This document shows positions 4,288-6,712 of a stretch of DNA of 6,712 nucleotides, piece by piece. The number at the start of each line of letters is the position of its first letter. Position 1 is the stretch's first letter. The DNA comes from JBPOIS01 sp052034295. GTDB lineage: Bacteria; Pseudomonadota; Gammaproteobacteria; Pseudomonadales; Moraxellaceae. The position numbers and the translations under genes are program-made. The stretch covers positions 1 through 6,712 of the forward strand of contig JBPOIS010000038.1 in NCBI GenBank assembly GCA_052034295.1. Reading direction: 5' to 3'. The notes beneath the pieces are model-generated. The model did not search any database, was not told the origin of the DNA, and was given only the letters and a program-made list of their open reading frames with translations.

Positions 4288-5913
4288 GTGCTGAAACGTC
4301 CACTGTCCCTGGCACTGACCAATGCCGTGATTGCCCTGTGGCTGGTGCTGACCGCCAATCTGGGTTTTTTTCAGCGCCTGTGGCAGCTCACCCCGCAGAC
4401 CGGGCTGATGGCCGGGGCGTTTTTTGCAGTGAATGTGCTGCTGCTGCTGGCGGTGCTGGTGCTGGCGCTGAACCTGCTGACCTGGCGCTGGCTGGCCCGG
4501 CCCGTGCAGGGGTTCATTCTGCTGGCAGCGGCCCTGACGGCGTACTTCATTGACAGTTTTGGCACCGGGATTGACCGGGGGCAGATCCAGAATCTGATGG
4601 AAACCGACTGGCGCGAAGCCCGCGACCTGATGACGTTTCATTTTGGCTGGCGGGTGACGCTGTTTGGGCTGCTGCCGCTGTTCTGGCTGTGGATGCGCCC
4701 GGTGCACCATGAGCCGTTCTGGCCGATGCTGAAGGCCAAACTGGCGTGGAGCGGCAGCAGTCTGGCGCTGATTCTGGCGCTGGGGCTGGCCTTTTATGGC
4801 AGTTTTGCGCCGTTTTACCGCGAACACCGCGAGCTGAAAAACTTCATGACGCCGATCAGTTCGATTGGTGGACTGGTCAGCTACCTGCGCAAACACTATC
4901 AACCGGTGGCACGTCCGGTACAGCCGTGGGGCACCGATGCCCGCCGCGACCCGCCACCTGCTGGACAAAAGCCGACCCTGCTGGTGCTGGTGGTGGGCGA
5001 AACCGCCCGTGCCCAGAGCTTCGGTCTGAACGGCAGCCAGCCGGACACCACACCCGAGCTGGCCCGCCGTGGCGTGGTGAACTACACCCAGACCAGCTCC
5101 TGCGGCACTGCCACCGCCGTGTCGGTGCCGTGCCTGTTTTCTGGCATGCCGCGCAGCGACTATGACCCGGACACCGCCAAAACCCGTCAGGGCCTGCTCG
5201 ACATCCTGCAGCGGGCTGGCTATCGGGTCAGCTGGTTCGACAACAATTCCGGCTGCAAGGGTGCCTGCGACCGCATCGAGAATGTTCCGCTGCTGGCCGA
5301 GCGCCGCCCGCAGTGGTGCCGCGACAACGAGTGTCAGGATGGCCTGCTGGTGGACACACTGGCGCAGTGGCTGCCGGTCCAGCCTGTACAGGACCGCGTG
5401 GTGGTACTGCACCAGATGGGCAGCCACGGCCCGGCCTACTACCGCCGCTATCCGGATCAGTTCCGCCGGTTTACCCCGACCTGCGACACCAATGAAATCC
5501 AGAAGTGCGAGCGTCAGCACCTGATCAACACCTACAACAACACCATCCTGTACACCGACCATGTGCTGGCCCAGCTGATCGACCAGCTGGCCGCGGATCC
5601 CCGCTACCAGTCGGCACTGTGGTACGTGTCCGACCACGGCGAATCCACCGGGGAAAAGGGCCTGTACCTGCATGGTGCACCGTATCTGTTCGCCCCGGCG
5701 GAGCAGACCCGGGTGCCGATGGTGACCTGGCTGTCTGCCGATTTCAAAGCCAGTCACCCGCGTCTGGACGCCTGCCTGCGCGCCCAGGCCACACAGCCCA
5801 CGTCGCATGACCACCTGTTTCACAGCCTGCTGGGCCTGCTCAACGTCCAGACCGTGGTGAAAAACCCGGCGCTGGATCTGACCGCCACCTGTTCCGCAGC
5901 CCCGCAGCCATGA
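4288..5913 (+). CDS. eptA: Lipid A phosphoethanolamine transferase, EptA/MCR family
   Basis: 541-residue inner-membrane enzyme that moves phosphoethanolamine from phosphatidylethanolamine to lipid A phosphates on the periplasmic side, lowering surface negative charge and sensitivity to polymyxin and cationic peptides. About five N-terminal membrane helices (roughly 8-26, 40-63, 71-90, 121-137, 153-172) precede a periplasmic sulfatase-like domain. Zinc-site and catalytic residues align with MCR-1 by spacing: Glu238 (GETAR), nucleophile Thr276 (CGTAT), Asp449-His450 (SDHGES) and His462, with His380 (GSHGP) near the substrate site. Ten cysteines in the soluble domain (272, 282, 323, 327, 344, 349, 399, 407, 495, 535) could form five disulfides, closer to Neisseria EptA than to MCR-1, which has three. 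It has its own promoter and overlaps the PAP2 gene by ATGA. Length and motifs are complete. A lipid A target is the family default, but another glycan phosphate is possible. Confidence 0.93.
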   Translation: MLKRPLSLALTNAVIALWLVLTANLGFFQRLWQLTPQTGLMAGAFFAVNVLLLLAVLVLALNLLTWRWLARPVQGFILLAAALTAYFIDSFGTGIDRGQIQNLMETDWREARDLMTFHFGWRVTLFGLLPLFWLWMRPVHHEPFWPMLKAKLAWSGSSLALILALGLAFYGSFAPFYREHRELKNFMTPISSIGGLVSYLRKHYQPVARPVQPWGTDARRDPPPAGQKPTLLVLVVGETARAQSFGLNGSQPDTTPELARRGVVNYTQTSSCGTATAVSVPCLFSGMPRSDYDPDTAKTRQGLLDILQRAGYRVSWFDNNSGCKGACDRIENVPLLAERRPQWCRDNECQDGLLVDTLAQWLPVQPVQDRVVVLHQMGSHGPAYYRRYPDQFRRFTPTCDTNEIQKCERQHLINTYNNTILYTDHVLAQLIDQLAADPRYQSALWYVSDHGESTGEKGLYLHGAPYLFAPAEQTRVPMVTWLSADFKASHPRLDACLRAQATQPTSHDHLFHSLLGLLNVQTVVKNPALDLTATCSAAPQP

Positions 5914-6668
5914 CCCCCGGCCTGTGGACAGCCCGGCAACTGCTGCTCGCCCTGGGGCTGTGGCTGCTCAGTGGGGTGCTGCTGTGGGCCGTATTCTGGT
6001 CCTGGCCGCTGGATGCCTGGTCGATTGCCCCGTACGTGGGTCAGGCCGGGCAGTGGTTTCCCTGGCGGGAGCATCCGGCACTGGCGGTGCTGTCACACGT
6101 GTGGGTAAAACGGTTGGCGATCGCCACAGGCCTGCTGGCCGGGCTGGGGGCGCTGGCAGGCTGGCGCAACCCGCGCTGGCGCGACTGGTGCTGGCCGGGT
6201 GGTTTTGTGGTGGCGGCAATGCTGCTGTCACCCGGTGTGGTCGGCCTGTTCAAGCGCTTTTCCCACCACAGCTGCCCGTGGGATTTACAGGTGTACGGCG
6301 GACGGGCGGCGGAGTTTGCGCTGTTTGCTGCAGTGCCTGAGCAGGCTGGGGCGGGGCGCTGTTTTCCCGGTGGTCATGCCGCTTCGGGGTTTGCGCTGCT
6401 GGCGTTTTTCTGGGTGGCCCGCTCAGCGCGGTTGCCACGGGCGGGCTGGTACGCGGCGGCTGCCCTGCTGATTGGGCTGGCGATGGGCTGGGCGCAGGTG
6501 ATGCGCGGTGCCCATTTCTGGTCACACAACCTGTGGACCCTGTGGTGGACGGTGGGGGTCCAGGCGGCGTTGTGGGTGCTGATGTCGCACTGGGCGGCAC
6601 GGTCCGGCGCCACGCTGGCCGCACCGCCGGGCATGCTGTCGGACTTCCGGCTGCGCGCCCGGTCCTGA
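5910..6668 (+). CDS. PAP2-superfamily integral membrane phosphatase with variant active-site motifs
   Basis: 252-residue membrane protein with about six hydrophobic segments (near 11-32, 58-84, 96-114, 156-171, 178-197, 207-226). The three PAP2 (acid phosphatase/lipid phosphatase) motifs are recognisable but altered. Motif I has Lys115 and Pro123 (KRF...CPWDL), with Cys122 where arginine is usual. Motif II is FPGGHAASGF (152-161), PGGH instead of PSGH, with His156. Motif III is RGAHFWSH (199-206), with His202 as the expected nucleophile and His206 where aspartate is usual. Both histidines needed for phosphoenzyme chemistry are therefore kept. Its ATG overlaps the eptA stop (ATGA), so the two are co-translated. 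Likely substrates are periplasmic lipid phosphates or pyrophosphates (lipid A 1- or 4'-phosphate, undecaprenyl pyrophosphate, phosphatidate); the sequence does not decide among them. PAP2 membership is strong, substrate unknown. Confidence 0.85.
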   Translation: MTPGLWTARQLLLALGLWLLSGVLLWAVFWSWPLDAWSIAPYVGQAGQWFPWREHPALAVLSHVWVKRLAIATGLLAGLGALAGWRNPRWRDWCWPGGFVVAAMLLSPGVVGLFKRFSHHSCPWDLQVYGGRAAEFALFAAVPEQAGAGRCFPGGHAASGFALLAFFWVARSARLPRAGWYAAAALLIGLAMGWAQVMRGAHFWSHNLWTLWWTVGVQAALWVLMSHWAARSGATLAAPPGMLSDFRLRARS

Positions 6669-6691
6669 GCACGGCCCTGAGCACGGCCCTG
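6664..6691. repeat. Short 12-bp tandem repeat over the PAP2 stop codon
   Basis: CTGAGCACGGCC occurs twice in direct succession (6665-6676, 6677-6688), and the periodicity extends one base to the left and three to the right. The first copy contains the TGA stop of the PAP2 gene. It looks like a small slippage duplication. The bases from here to the right edge hold no terminator, gene start or other feature that I can see. Confidence 0.8.
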
Positions 6692-6712
6692 GTCTGTCAG
6701 CGCAAAGGCTCA

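Noticed and set aside
3934..5823. 629-codon open frame on the minus strand opposite eptA
   Set aside because: It runs antisense to a gene with intact catalytic motifs. Its translation is rich in Gln, His, Arg and Pro with no recognisable domain, as expected of a high-GC shadow frame.

Overview
The window is GC-rich (low-to-mid 60s % by eye) and gene-dense, with five protein genes in two divergent groups around a regulatory gap at about 2964-3233. The c-type cytochrome lipoprotein, Tat signal peptides, lipid A phosphoethanolamine transferase and GC-rich codon use indicate a Gram-negative proteobacterium. I lean towards Betaproteobacteria, perhaps Neisseriales, but that is an impression from gene content and no marker in the window settles it. 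I saw no tRNA, rRNA, CRISPR array, insertion sequence or phage gene.

Left half, minus strand (3052 down to 1): a likely three-gene operon. A promoter with a perfect TTGACA -35 is covered by a perfect 9+9 bp palindrome. It reads into a small cytochrome c5-like lipoprotein (2963-2568). After 13 bp comes an FAD-dependent sugar-lactone/alditol oxidase-like protein (2554-1136) with a Tat signal and a lipobox. Its stop overlaps, by ATGA, the start of a fold-type III PLP enzyme with a Tat signal (1139 to beyond the left edge). All three carry export signals, so together they look like a periplasmic redox module: the flavoenzyme oxidises an unknown hydroxylated substrate, the cytochrome takes the electrons, and the PLP enzyme acts on a related amino-acid-like compound. 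The individual families are known. The combined pathway and substrate are not evident, and this is the best candidate here for an undescribed system.

Right half, plus strand: a compact RsmB/NOP-type RNA m5C methyltransferase (3234-4193), preceded by a leader with a 10-bp inverted repeat, a T7 tract and a possible 40-codon ORF. Then, from its own promoter with a candidate PmrA/BasR-type direct-repeat box, come eptA (4288-5913), encoding a lipid A phosphoethanolamine transferase of the EptA/MCR fold, and a PAP2-superfamily membrane phosphatase (5910-6668) joined to it by an ATGA overlap. These two probably form an envelope-modification operon that alters the surface phosphates seen by cationic peptides and polymyxin. 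A 12-bp tandem repeat overlaps the last stop codon, and the remaining bases to the right edge hold no recognisable gene.
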